Under the pieces are notes generated by a model, which worked only from the letters and a program-made list of their open reading frames with translations, was not told the DNA's origin and ran no database searches. From Anaerolineales bacterium (GTDB lineage: Bacteria; Chloroflexota; Anaerolineae; Anaerolineales; Villigracilaceae), in NCBI GenBank assembly GCA_025056515.1, contig JANWWB010000125.1, positions 1 to 8,833 on the forward strand: 8,833 nucleotides of DNA. Direction: 5' to 3'. A program made the position numbers and the translations under genes. This document shows, in pieces, positions 1 to 5,875 of the stretch (its first letter is position 1; each line of letters starts with the position of its first letter).

Positions 1-154
1 CCTGCGGGGAGCGCGTCTTCTTGATAAAAGTTTCAACCATCCACTTATGCACCGCATCGCGACCGGTAACCATCACGCCGCTCAGCGCAACTGGGTCGCC
101 GACTTTCAGGCTGCGGATGACATCATCGGAAATCGGAATGGTGACTTCTCGCAT
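1..154 (-). CDS. fumB: Fumarate hydratase class I, beta subunit (5' part only)
   Basis: This is the N-terminal 51 codons of the beta subunit of the two-subunit, iron-sulfur (class I) fumarase, which interconverts fumarate and malate in the TCA cycle; the rest lies beyond the left edge. The visible protein begins MREVTIPISDDVIRSL and continues with the conserved 'LKVGDPVALSGVMVTGRDAVHKWM' region (split here: LKVGDPVALSG, then VMVTGRDAVHKWM), typical of the swivelling beta domain that supplies substrate-binding residues. The start is fixed by an AGGAGG Shine-Dalgarno at 161-166 that overlaps the TAG stop of the alpha gene, with only ten bases between the genes, so the two subunits are translationally linked. 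L(+)-tartrate dehydratase beta subunits are close relatives and cannot be excluded from this fragment, but fumarase is the more common case. Confidence 0.9.
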   Translation of the reverse strand, partial: MREVTIPISDDVIRSLKVGDPVALSGVMVTGRDAVHKWMVETFIKKTRSPQ

Positions 155-164
155 AGGTTGCCTC

Positions 165-1040
165 CTAATCGTAAATCACTTCGCCATCCGCTTTGACGGT
201 CATCTTGCGCCGCCGGTAGGCCCAACACATATACGAGACGGTAACGAAATAGGATGCCGGCAGGCGGGAGAGGCCAACAATCTTGGTATCAATGACGGTT
301 GTTTTACCGCCAAAGCCCATCGGGCCGATGCCCAGTTCATTCGCCTCTTGAGTTAGACGCTCCTCTAATTCAGCCAATTTCGGATCGGGATTACGGACGC
401 CGAGTTTGTCATAAAGGACTTCTTTGGATTTGATATAGCCCGAGCCCCGATCTCCACCGATAGCAACACCCAAGATGCCCGGAGCACAACCCTGCCCTTG
501 GGCTTTTTGTACGGCGTCTAGCACAGCGCGTCGCACTCCTTCCAGGTCTCGTCCTGCTCCTATCTCGCTATCGGGGAGCGAATATTGACGACCGACATTT
601 TCACAACCGCCGCCTTTGAGCATGAGCTCAATCGTCAGTTCATCCCCTTCCACTTCCTCAAAATGAATATACGGAAAATCATCACCACCAAGATTGTTGC
701 CGGAGTTTCTATCGTAGATGGCATCGACAGCATTCGGACGCATATAAGCGCGGCGGGTGGCTTCGGCCAAGGCTTCACGAATTTGTTTTTTCAATTGCAA
801 TGTGCTCCAACCAGCTGGATATTTGACATAGAAAATCGGTGTGCCTGTATCTTGGCAAATCGGAGAAGATTTCTGACGGGAGAGTTCAATGTTCTTGAGA
901 ATGGTTTCTAGCGCGCCGCGTGCCGCCGATCCAGGGGCTTCTTTCTCCACAGCCGCCCGCAACCGTTCTTCCACATCTTTCGGCAGATCGGTCGAAGTGC
1001 GGCGAATTAACTCAAGGATTTCGTTGGTAAGATCTCGCAT
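165..1040 (-). CDS. fumA: Fumarate hydratase class I, alpha subunit
   Basis: This 291-residue protein is the [4Fe-4S]-carrying alpha subunit of class I fumarase, which hydrates fumarate to malate in the cytoplasmic TCA cycle. It matches the family along its length: SPICQDTGTP (Cys62), KGGGCENVGRQ (Cys146), GCAPGILGVAIGGDR (Cys185) and YMCWAYRRRK (Cys272). By family knowledge Cys62, Cys185 and Cys272 are the likely cluster ligands. The reading frame is open further upstream to 1076, but I chose the ATG at 1038-1040 because GGAGG sits just before it (1046-1050) and because the upstream ATG falls inside the -10 box of the promoter at 1072-1100. The beta gene follows after ten bases, forming the usual alpha-beta operon. 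Such enzymes are oxygen-sensitive, which fits an anaerobe or facultative organism. Tartrate dehydratase alpha (TtdA) is the main alternative. Confidence 0.95.
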   Translation of the reverse strand: MRDLTNEILELIRRTSTDLPKDVEERLRAAVEKEAPGSAARGALETILKNIELSRQKSSPICQDTGTPIFYVKYPAGWSTLQLKKQIREALAEATRRAYMRPNAVDAIYDRNSGNNLGGDDFPYIHFEEVEGDELTIELMLKGGGCENVGRQYSLPDSEIGAGRDLEGVRRAVLDAVQKAQGQGCAPGILGVAIGGDRGSGYIKSKEVLYDKLGVRNPDPKLAELEERLTQEANELGIGPMGFGGKTTVIDTKIVGLSRLPASYFVTVSYMCWAYRRRKMTVKADGEVIYD

Positions 1041-1071
1041 AGGGCCTCCGGGAATAGCTATCGTTAGTTGT

Positions 1072-1100
1072 ATCATACTGCGAAACCATTAAAATTCCAA
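1072..1100 (-). promoter_or_regulatory. Promoter of the fumarase operon
   Basis: Read on the minus strand, TTGGAA (1095-1100) and TATGAT (1072-1077) are separated by exactly 17 bases. The -35 box matches the sigma70 consensus at four of six positions and the -10 box at five of six. Transcription would start near 1065, giving a leader of about 25 bases with the GGAGG site in front of the alpha-subunit ATG at 1040. No operator is obvious. Confidence 0.6.
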
Positions 1101-1127
1101 GAATAAACCGCAGGATATTTCAGCCAA

Positions 1128-1346
1128 ATGTCCGAATTCCTTGAAGGTATCAACGCCATGCTGAGGCTGAACCAGGACCCGCTTGGGGGCATCAGCCAAC
1201 GCAAACCGACAAGAAGATTGTAGCAGGATGAGGCGGAATGGCTTATTGCAGAGCTAGTTAAACGATTTTTTAAAAATTGTTGCGATATTTGTCCTAAATT
1301 ATGTCCAAAGTCAGAAATATGCCCTTGCTTGTTTAGGCTAAAGTAG
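1128..1346 (+). pseudogene. Possible decayed small gene with one in-frame TAG
   Basis: A reading frame begins with ATG at 1128, runs 31 codons (MSEFLEGINAMLRL, then NQDPLGGISQRKPTRRL), meets TAG at 1221-1223, and continues in the same frame for 40 more codons to TAG at 1344-1346. The second part reads QDEAEWLIAELVKRFFKN followed by CCDICPKLCPKSEICPCL, an amphipathic helix and then a cluster of seven cysteines (CCxxC, C, C, CxC spacing). There is no start codon just after the internal stop, so the second part would need read-through or an intact ancestor. Neither half is recognised. The frame is short enough that chance is a real possibility. Its end overlaps the plus-strand promoter at 1329-1357. 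A weak AGGA lies 12 bases before the ATG. Decayed gene, small gene with a recoded stop, or coincidence are all open, in that order of my preference apart from coincidence, which I rate about equal to decay. Confidence 0.22.
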
Positions 1347-1357
1347 GGTACTATAAT
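1329..1357 (+). promoter_or_regulatory. Strong sigma70-type promoter ahead of the cell-wall cassette
   Basis: TTGTTT (1329-1334) is followed after 17 bases by a perfect TATAAT (1352-1357). The predicted start is near 1364. The next plus-strand gene is the amidase, whose ATG is at 1586, so the transcript would carry an untranslated leader of about 220 bases. The alternative is that it drives a separate small RNA, for which I see no clear terminator. Confidence 0.6.
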
Positions 1358-1585
1358 GAATATCAAAAATATCAAGTTGCTTGATTACAAACATCGGTTA
1401 TCGTGTCATTTACCAGCGCAGCGCCTGCGCCAAACCGAACGTGAAGGAAGCAATCTCCTGGACCGGAGATTGCCTGTCCTAAGACCGGGTTAGGGCTTTG
1501 GCAGCTAAGCCACCTCCAAGATACGGAAAGCATAAGATTTTGGCCCTTGCAACCAAGCCTGCTTGAGTTACCTAAGCCAACGAAT
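1358..1585 (+). other. Long leader of the amidase operon, with several short hairpins
   Basis: This stretch holds no convincing gene. It contains several inverted repeats: ATCAAG-TTG-CTTGAT near 1371-1385, GCGCA/TGCGC at 1416-1430, the 9-bp stem at 1450-1473 (part of the repeat listed separately) and GGCTT/AAGCC at 1494-1511. I compared it by eye with the c-di-AMP (ydaO), cobalamin, SAM and guanidine riboswitch cores and with 6S and SRP RNA signatures, and none fits. Whether it regulates the downstream genes or is only spacer carrying an old repeat cannot be told from sequence alone. Confidence 0.3.
1401..1474 (-). repeat. Degenerate palindromic interspersed repeat (copy 1)
   Basis: On the minus strand this reads GCAATCTCC, a six-base loop, GGAGATTGC and then TTC, followed about 45 bases later by AATGACACGA. 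The 9-bp stem (1450-1458 with 1465-1473) is perfect. The layout 'CAATCTCC...GGAGATTGCTTC...CAATGAC' resembles a REP-like hairpin repeat that I recall as abundant in Chloroflexota genomes; that recollection is not checkable here. A second, diverged copy in the opposite orientation lies at 4505-4556, and the two share the 10-mer AGATTGCTTC. There is only a weak T-rich run after the stem on the minus strand, so a terminator role is unlikely. Confidence 0.5.
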
Positions 1586-2350
1586 ATGAACCCTGATTCA
1601 GACTCGTTTTCTACGACACCGTCGGTTGGTCGCCTGATCCAACATCTCGTCAGTGTGGCCGTACTGTTGGCTACGATTTTTATCACCTTCTCGCCACGTC
1701 TGTTCCTGGGAGATTTCGGAGCAACGATCCTGGCTCTCCTCACTCCACAACCGGTCTCTGATGTTTCTGGAGCTGCTACGCGGCAAGCGATTCGGATTGG
1801 CATCGTCTCGGGTCACTGGAGCAACAGCGAGGATCAAGGCGCCGTCTGTGAAGATGGAACAACAGAGGCCGCCGTAAACTATAAGATCGCTAGCCTGGCA
1901 GCGCAGATGCTCGAGGCGCAAGGCTACACCGTTGACCTTTTGCAGGAATTCGATTCGCGCCTACAAGGGTATCGGGCAGCGGCGTTGGTCTCCATTCACA
2001 ACGATTCCTGTGTTGACCAGGGACCGGACGCCAGTGGCTACAAAGTCGTGGCCGCCCTCGGCACCCACGATCGCAACTTGGCCAACCGTTTGGTTGCCTG
2101 TCTAACCGATCGCTACGGACGTACAACCGGCCTGAAGTTTCACCCAGGAAGCATTACGCGCGATATGACCGAATATCACGCTTTCGATGAAATTGACCCG
2201 GCGACCACTGCGGCGATTATCGAGACCGGTTTTCTCTATCGAGATTATCAGCTGCTGACCACCCAACCCGGCTTAGTAGCGCAAGGCGTAGTCAATGGGA
2301 TCCTCTGCTTCTTACGGAACGAAAATGTAGATTTGAATTTCCGGCCATGA
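1586..2350 (+). CDS. N-acetylmuramoyl-L-alanine amidase, membrane-anchored (Amidase_3)
   Basis: This 254-residue protein should cleave the bond between N-acetylmuramic acid and the L-alanine of the stem peptide in peptidoglycan, outside the membrane. One hydrophobic segment at about residues 18-40 acts as anchor or uncleaved signal. The rest is a zinc-dependent Amidase_3 domain: IGIVSGHWS (His77), TTEAAVNYKIA (Glu94), ALVSIHNDS (His138) and IIETGFLYRDYQLL (catalytic Glu213). All three zinc ligands and the catalytic glutamate are present. The GGxGxxxE-type loop is changed (SGHWSNSEDQG). I chose the ATG at 1586; an in-frame TTG at 1547 would add 13 residues, and neither has a good Shine-Dalgarno. 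The stop overlaps the next start as ATGA, so it is coupled to the L,D-transpeptidase that follows, as fits enzymes that cut and rejoin the wall. Confidence 0.88.
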   Translation: MNPDSDSFSTTPSVGRLIQHLVSVAVLLATIFITFSPRLFLGDFGATILALLTPQPVSDVSGAATRQAIRIGIVSGHWSNSEDQGAVCEDGTTEAAVNYKIASLAAQMLEAQGYTVDLLQEFDSRLQGYRAAALVSIHNDSCVDQGPDASGYKVVAALGTHDRNLANRLVACLTDRYGRTTGLKFHPGSITRDMTEYHAFDEIDPATTAAIIETGFLYRDYQLLTTQPGLVAQGVVNGILCFLRNENVDLNFRP

Positions 2351-3387
2351 GTTCGAATACCGTCCCGCTCCGCTCTTTGCTTGAGAACGCCCGTCATGCC
2401 ATAAGACAGGGCGATAGGGTAGCAGCGCGCCGATGGGCAATGCAAGCCGTGACGATGGCTCCGGAGCTGGAAGAGGCCTGGCTGATTCTGGGCAGCGTTG
2501 CCAGCCCGCGTGCCGCTCTCGCTTACTTTGAGCAGGCGCTCCGCATCAACCCAAAGAGTGCGACTGCGCAGCAGGGATTGGCCTGGGCAAGAGCAAGAAT
2601 GCAAGGAGAGAAAGTCGCATCTCTGGTTGCGACCCAACCCTCTCGGCGGCGATCAGAACAAGTCGCTCTTTCGCCCCCGCGAGCCTGGACAGTCCCCTAC
2701 GAGCGAGCCGGTTTTCCCTGGCTGTATGGATTCTTGTTTGTGCTCTTTTGCGCTCTCTGTGTATGGGCCTTCTTGCCGGGACAAGGGTTAGTGGCGCGCG
2801 CTGTTTCCGAGGCAACCGAAGCTCCCCTGTTTCCCTTGCTAGAAATCGACAAGCCAACCTACACACCCACCTCTACCCCCACCTTCACCCCAACTGCTAC
2901 TTTTACCCCAACGCCCACCTTCACCCCGACCTTTACCCCCACAGCCACCTTCACGCCCACGCCCACCCCTCTCCCGACCAAAACGCCCTTCCGACCGCCG
3001 ACTCAACCACCCCCGGCAAGCGAATCCTCAGGTGGTGTACGCTGGATTGACGTGGACCTCTCCGAACAGCGCTTATATGCCTACGAAGGCGATAAAGTGG
3101 TCGCCAGCTTCGTTGTCTCCACCGGCGTACCTGCTCATCCAACGGTCACCGGTAAATTCCGCATCTACCTGAAACTCGAATCAACCTTGATGACCGGACC
3201 CGGATATTATCTGCCAAACGTGCCGTACACGATGTATTTCTACAAAGGGTATGGCATCCATGGGACCTACTGGCACAACAACTTCGGAACTCCCATGAGC
3301 CACGGCTGTGTCAACATGCGGACGCCCGATGCAAAGTGGTTGTTTTACTGGGCACCTTTAGGGACCTTGGTGAATGTTCATCCATAA
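2347..3387 (+). CDS. L,D-transpeptidase with cytoplasmic TPR-like part, TM helix and Thr/Pro linker
   Basis: This 346-residue protein should form 3-3 or related cross-links in peptidoglycan through a YkuD domain. The domain order is unusual to see so clearly. Residues 8-85 are TPR-like helices (RQGDRVAARRWAMQAV..., YFEQALRINPKSATAQQGLAWA) and probably cytoplasmic. Residues 123-144 are a single membrane helix. Residues 171-214 form a Thr/Pro-rich linker spanning the wall. Residues 231-345 are the catalytic domain, starting WIDVDLSEQRLYAYEGD. The active site is complete: HGTYWHNNFG (His305), then SHGCVNMR with His319 and catalytic Cys321. The ATG overlaps the amidase stop (ATGA) and has no Shine-Dalgarno of its own, so translation is likely coupled. 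The C-terminal 14 bases overlap the next gene. The TPR part could bind a cytoplasmic partner and tie wall synthesis to it; that is inference. Confidence 0.93.
   Translation: MSSNTVPLRSLLENARHAIRQGDRVAARRWAMQAVTMAPELEEAWLILGSVASPRAALAYFEQALRINPKSATAQQGLAWARARMQGEKVASLVATQPSRRRSEQVALSPPRAWTVPYERAGFPWLYGFLFVLFCALCVWAFLPGQGLVARAVSEATEAPLFPLLEIDKPTYTPTSTPTFTPTATFTPTPTFTPTFTPTATFTPTPTPLPTKTPFRPPTQPPPASESSGGVRWIDVDLSEQRLYAYEGDKVVASFVVSTGVPAHPTVTGKFRIYLKLESTLMTGPGYYLPNVPYTMYFYKGYGIHGTYWHNNFGTPMSHGCVNMRTPDAKWLFYWAPLGTLVNVHP
2857..2988 (+). repeat. Imperfect tandem repeat coding the Thr/Pro linker
   Basis: About 130 bases are built from variants of a short unit coding for T-P-T and T-F-T-P-T (ACC CCC ACC TTC ACC CC-like), giving residues 171-214 of the first L,D-transpeptidase. 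The sequence is strongly C-rich and almost free of G on the plus strand. Repeats of this kind can gain or lose units by slippage, so linker length may vary between strains. Thr/Pro linkers of this style are common on exported Anaerolineae proteins. Confidence 0.85.
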
Positions 3388-4441
3388 GAACGCTCTTCTT
3401 TCCCGCAGGGACTTCCTTAAGCTATCCGGCGTCGTGGCGGCAAGTCTGCTGGCCGCCCCTCTTGTTGAACATGTTCAGGCGCAGGAACCATCACGCTTGT
3501 TAGGACGGGTGACAGCTTCCCGCCTGAACGTACGCCAAGGGCCATCGTTTCAATCTCCTAAGGTGGGTTTGCTCCAACGGGATACCGTGGTTGAAATCCA
3601 AGAACAAGTGTGGGGCGGAATCGAGAGCGATTACAACCGTCTTTGGTATCGCATTGACGAAGAAAGGTACGTCTATTCGGGCTACGTTCAACCGGTACAA
3701 CCGCGTACCAACTCACCGCTAGAGACGCTCGCCGCGCCGACCTTGGGAGAAGTGACCATACCTTTTGTCGATAGCCTCTGGGGTCTCAACCGCAAACCGC
3801 GGCCAGGTCCGCGTCTGTACTACAGTTCTACTCACTGGGTAACTGACGTAGTCGAAGAGCGAGGCCGCAGCATTTTGTGGTATCAGTGCTTGGATACGCT
3901 CTGGAACACCTTCTACTACGTCCCCGCTGCAGCGCTTTACCTCTACCGAGATGAGGAACTCGCCCCACTCTCTGCAGATATACCCGAAGAAGAAAAATAC
4001 ATTGAGATTGTCCTAGATGAGCAGAGGCTGTATGCGTATGAAGGTGATCGCCTGGTTTATCAGGCGCGCACGGCAACGGGTCGTCGCGGCTACGAGACGC
4101 CGCTGGGCGAATTCAAGACCTTCCACAAACGCCCCACCTACCACATGACCGGCGGTTCAGATGCCCGAAGCGTCTTTGATCTGCCCGGCGTTCCTTGGGA
4201 CACCTATATCACTGCCAACGGAGTTGCCATTCATGGCACTTACTGGCATAATGATTTCGGGACCACCCACAGCCATGGCTGCATCAACCTCAGGCCGCAA
4301 GACGCCCGTTGGATCTATCTTTGGACGACGCCCGTGGTCCCGCCGCATGAACGACTCGCGCTGACACCCGGAAAAGGCACACGCGTCCGCGTAGTGCAAC
4401 GTCGAGAAACCTTTCCACAGAATACCCTGCGCATCCGTTAA
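3374..4441 (+). CDS. Tat-exported L,D-transpeptidase with SH3-like domain
   Basis: This 355-residue protein is a second YkuD-type L,D-transpeptidase. A textbook twin-arginine signal, S-R-R-D-F-L-K at residues 10-16, is followed by a hydrophobic stretch (LSGVVAASLLAAPLV) and a likely cleavage site after VQA near residue 36. Residues 41-108 look like a bacterial SH3 domain (GRVTASRLNVRQGPSF...), a common wall-binding fold. Residues 120-200 are unassigned. The catalytic domain spans about 207-342 with EQRLYAYEGD, AIHGTYWHNDFG (His287) and HSHGCINLR (His301, Cys303). The ATG at 3374 directly follows an in-frame TGA, which fixes the start; it lies 14 bases inside the previous gene. Its catalytic domain clearly resembles that of the upstream gene, so the pair arose by duplication, with different export routes acquired. 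Confidence 0.93.
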   Translation: MFIHKNALLSRRDFLKLSGVVAASLLAAPLVEHVQAQEPSRLLGRVTASRLNVRQGPSFQSPKVGLLQRDTVVEIQEQVWGGIESDYNRLWYRIDEERYVYSGYVQPVQPRTNSPLETLAAPTLGEVTIPFVDSLWGLNRKPRPGPRLYYSSTHWVTDVVEERGRSILWYQCLDTLWNTFYYVPAAALYLYRDEELAPLSADIPEEEKYIEIVLDEQRLYAYEGDRLVYQARTATGRRGYETPLGEFKTFHKRPTYHMTGGSDARSVFDLPGVPWDTYITANGVAIHGTYWHNDFGTTHSHGCINLRPQDARWIYLWTTPVVPPHERLALTPGKGTRVRVVQRRETFPQNTLRIR

Positions 4442-4504
4442 CCTCCGAAACTTGTCCTGTTGCAAAGCCTTGGTTACTGTCTCACAATAAGCTAGTGTGG
4501 GGGA

Positions 4505-4556
4505 GCAGTCTTCTGAATTGGCAGAAGATTGCTTCAGTAAAACCCTCGGCATTGAG
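4505..4556 (+). repeat. Degenerate palindromic interspersed repeat (copy 2)
   Basis: An 11-bp stem with one G-T pair (GCAGTCTTCTG at 4505-4515, CAGAAGATTGC at 4522-4532) closes a six-base loop, AATTGG. It is followed by TTC and then CTCGGCATTGAG (4545-4556). The order and the shared 10-mer AGATTGCTTC match copy 1 at 1401-1474, which lies in the opposite orientation. It sits about 60 bases after the second L,D-transpeptidase and could act as an mRNA 3' end structure, but no T-run follows. The rest of 4442-4673 holds no gene that I can support. Confidence 0.5.
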
Positions 4557-4595
4557 CCTGAAGACAAAGCATCTTAAATCTGCTGAACGGTCATC

Positions 4596-4624
4596 TTGGC
4601 ATTTCTTTCTTGCTCGATTATTCT
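4596..4624 (+). promoter_or_regulatory. Candidate promoter of the 141-residue gene
   Basis: TTGGCA (4596-4601) and TATTCT (4619-4624) are 17 bases apart, with five and four of six consensus matches. Transcription would begin near 4631, about 43 bases before the ATG at 4674. Confidence 0.42.
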
Positions 4625-4673
4625 CTTTTGGGTTCGAAAATACATTCACCCCAGGTAGAAAGCGACTAAACGT

Positions 4674-5099
4674 ATGCCTCGTCAACCTCTTTTTGCCGGT
4701 TTGGTCTTCGATGAGTTTGACCGTCCTGTTGAAATTGCCTATGTAGGTCAGGAACCCTGCTATGTCGTAGACGACGCCGGATTCAAACGGCATATTCCTT
4801 CCGAGCAAGTCGATCGCGCCGTCTTAGCCAGGATGCGAGAACAAATCGCCGGAAACGAACGGGCCTTGGCCGAACAGGCCGCTAAAATGTTGGGCAGTGA
4901 AGACATCTTCTCAAAAGCCATTTTGGAAAATCAACTTAAAAACATCGAGAAACAATTTGACCAGCTGCTTGAAACCGGCTTGCCTGAAGATGCTCGTCTG
5001 TTTATGGGCATGTCGGGTTTCAAGGTGATTATTAATTTCCACGGAGATGTGCTACGTTTCGACCAGCCTGCCATTGCAGACGATGAAGAGGGAGAATAG
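4674..5099 (+). CDS. Unrecognised 141-residue cytoplasmic protein
   Basis: I do not recognise this family. The protein has no signal peptide or membrane segment. Residues 7-40 look like short strands (FAGLVFDEFDRPVEIAYV, then CYVVDDAGFKRHIPSE). Residues 44-100 are strongly helical and charged, with heptad-like spacing (AVLARMREQIAGNERALAEQ; ILENQLKNIEKQFDQLLE). Residues 110-128 return to a strand-like segment (GMSGFKVIINFHGDVLRF), and the tail is acidic (DDEEGE). Codon use and the clean frame point to a real gene. It has a candidate promoter of its own but no good Shine-Dalgarno before the ATG; an AGGTAGAAAG stretch lies somewhat far upstream. It lies between the wall cassette and ferritin, with a 120-base gap to the latter, so no functional link is implied. 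Confidence 0.75.
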   Translation: MPRQPLFAGLVFDEFDRPVEIAYVGQEPCYVVDDAGFKRHIPSEQVDRAVLARMREQIAGNERALAEQAAKMLGSEDIFSKAILENQLKNIEKQFDQLLETGLPEDARLFMGMSGFKVIINFHGDVLRFDQPAIADDEEGE

Positions 5100-5219
5100 T
5101 CAGCCAGGTCAGGTTGTCCAACGAAATATTAATACAATCTTGGTAACATCTGGTGCAATTCCACAAAGAGGAAACTCACTTGTCCGGCACGTTCAACAAC
5201 TTCTAATTCGGAGGCAACT

Positions 5220-5717
5220 ATGATTTCGCAACGTATGCAAGAGGCTATCAATGAGCAAATCAACAAAGAATTCTACTCGTCGTATCTTTACCTTTCAATG
5301 GCTGCTTACTTTGAGGACAAGAGTCTGCCTGGCTTTGCACATTGGCTACGCTTACAAGCAGATGAGGAACGAGAACATGCGATGAAGTTCTATAACCACT
5401 TGGTTGATCGCGGTGGACGCGTCCGCCTCAAAGCCATTGACGCGCCACCTGTAGATTGGCCTTCGAATCTGGCAGTTTTCGAGGAAGTTCAGCAACACGA
5501 AGCAAAAGTCACAGCATCTATCTATGCGCTCTATGAGCTGGCTCTGCAAGAAAAAGACTATCCGGCACAGACCTTACTGCATTGGTTTATTGACGAACAA
5601 GTGGAAGAAGAGAAAAACGCCGCCGAAATCGTTCAGCAACTGCGCCTCATCGAAGAGCACAGCGCCTCGGTGCTCATGCTCGACCACCGCCTAGCCAAAC
5701 GCGAATCCGAAGAATAA
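5220..5717 (+). CDS. ftnA: Bacterial non-heme ferritin
   Basis: This 165-residue protein is a ferritin, forming a 24-subunit shell that oxidises Fe(II) and stores it as a mineral core in the cytoplasm. It has the usual length and four-helix layout. The ferroxidase ligands are all present: Glu17 (NKEFYSSYLYL), Glu50 and His53 (ADEEREHAMKF), Glu94 (QQHEAKV) and Gln127 to Glu130 within FIDEQVEEEKN; Glu126 and Glu129 would serve the third (C) site of FtnA-type proteins. The absence of a conserved heme-binding methionine at the bacterioferritin position and the FtnA-like WFIDEQVEEEK motif favour FtnA over Bfr. A strong GGAGG lies six bases before the ATG. I found no convincing promoter or Fur box in the 120 bases upstream. 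A strong hairpin follows the stop at 5739-5772. Confidence 0.96.
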   Translation: MISQRMQEAINEQINKEFYSSYLYLSMAAYFEDKSLPGFAHWLRLQADEEREHAMKFYNHLVDRGGRVRLKAIDAPPVDWPSNLAVFEEVQQHEAKVTASIYALYELALQEKDYPAQTLLHWFIDEQVEEEKNAAEIVQQLRLIEEHSASVLMLDHRLAKRESEE

Positions 5718-5738
5718 AGCAACACTCGCTCCCACATC

Positions 5739-5772
5739 GCCCTGCCTGGCACCTTGCTGGGCCAGGCAGGGC
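5739..5772. terminator. Strong hairpin after ferritin, probable 3' end
   Basis: GCCCTGCCTGGC (5739-5750) and GCCAGGCAGGGC (5761-5772) pair perfectly over 12 bases around a 10-base loop, 22 bases after the ferritin stop and upstream of the next promoter. No T-run follows on either strand, so it is not a classic intrinsic terminator; it may instead stabilise the 3' end of the ferritin mRNA or assist termination. Confidence 0.5.
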
Positions 5773-5837
5773 AAATGCTGTAATGTTGCACTGCTCTAGC
5801 TGGTCAAAAAGCTCGTCCGTCGCACTCCTAAATGTGT

Positions 5838-5866
5838 TTGACTTCTTTTCTCCAAACTTATATACT
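5838..5866 (+). promoter_or_regulatory. Near-consensus promoter giving a leaderless mRNA
   Basis: TTGACT (5838-5843) and TATACT (5861-5866) each differ from consensus at one base and are exactly 17 bases apart. The start of transcription is predicted near 5873, only two to four bases before the ATG at 5876, so the flavin reductase mRNA would have essentially no leader. Confidence 0.7.
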
Positions 5867-5875
5867 CAAGATGAA

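Noticed and set aside
1073..1375. 100-residue minus-strand frame upstream of fumarase as a gene
   Set aside because: Its composition is not protein-like, it has no ribosome site, and it covers the fumarase promoter.
1440..1480. SRP RNA or guanidine (ykkC) riboswitch core, suggested by GGAAGCA and CTGGACCGGAGA
   Set aside because: The matches are short and the bases form one simple 9-bp hairpin, unlike either structure.
4495..4746. 83-residue plus-strand frame overlapping the start of the 141-residue gene
   Set aside because: It runs through the hairpin repeat and the candidate promoter and has low-complexity, unlikely sequence.
5180..5207. TTGTCC-16-TCTAAT as the ferritin promoter
   Set aside because: Transcription would start within or after the GGAGG site at 5210-5214 and remove it, which conflicts with the clear use of that site.
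5783..5875. N-terminal extension of the flavin reductase from 5783
   Set aside because: The extension holds a near-consensus promoter and does not resemble the family's N-terminus.
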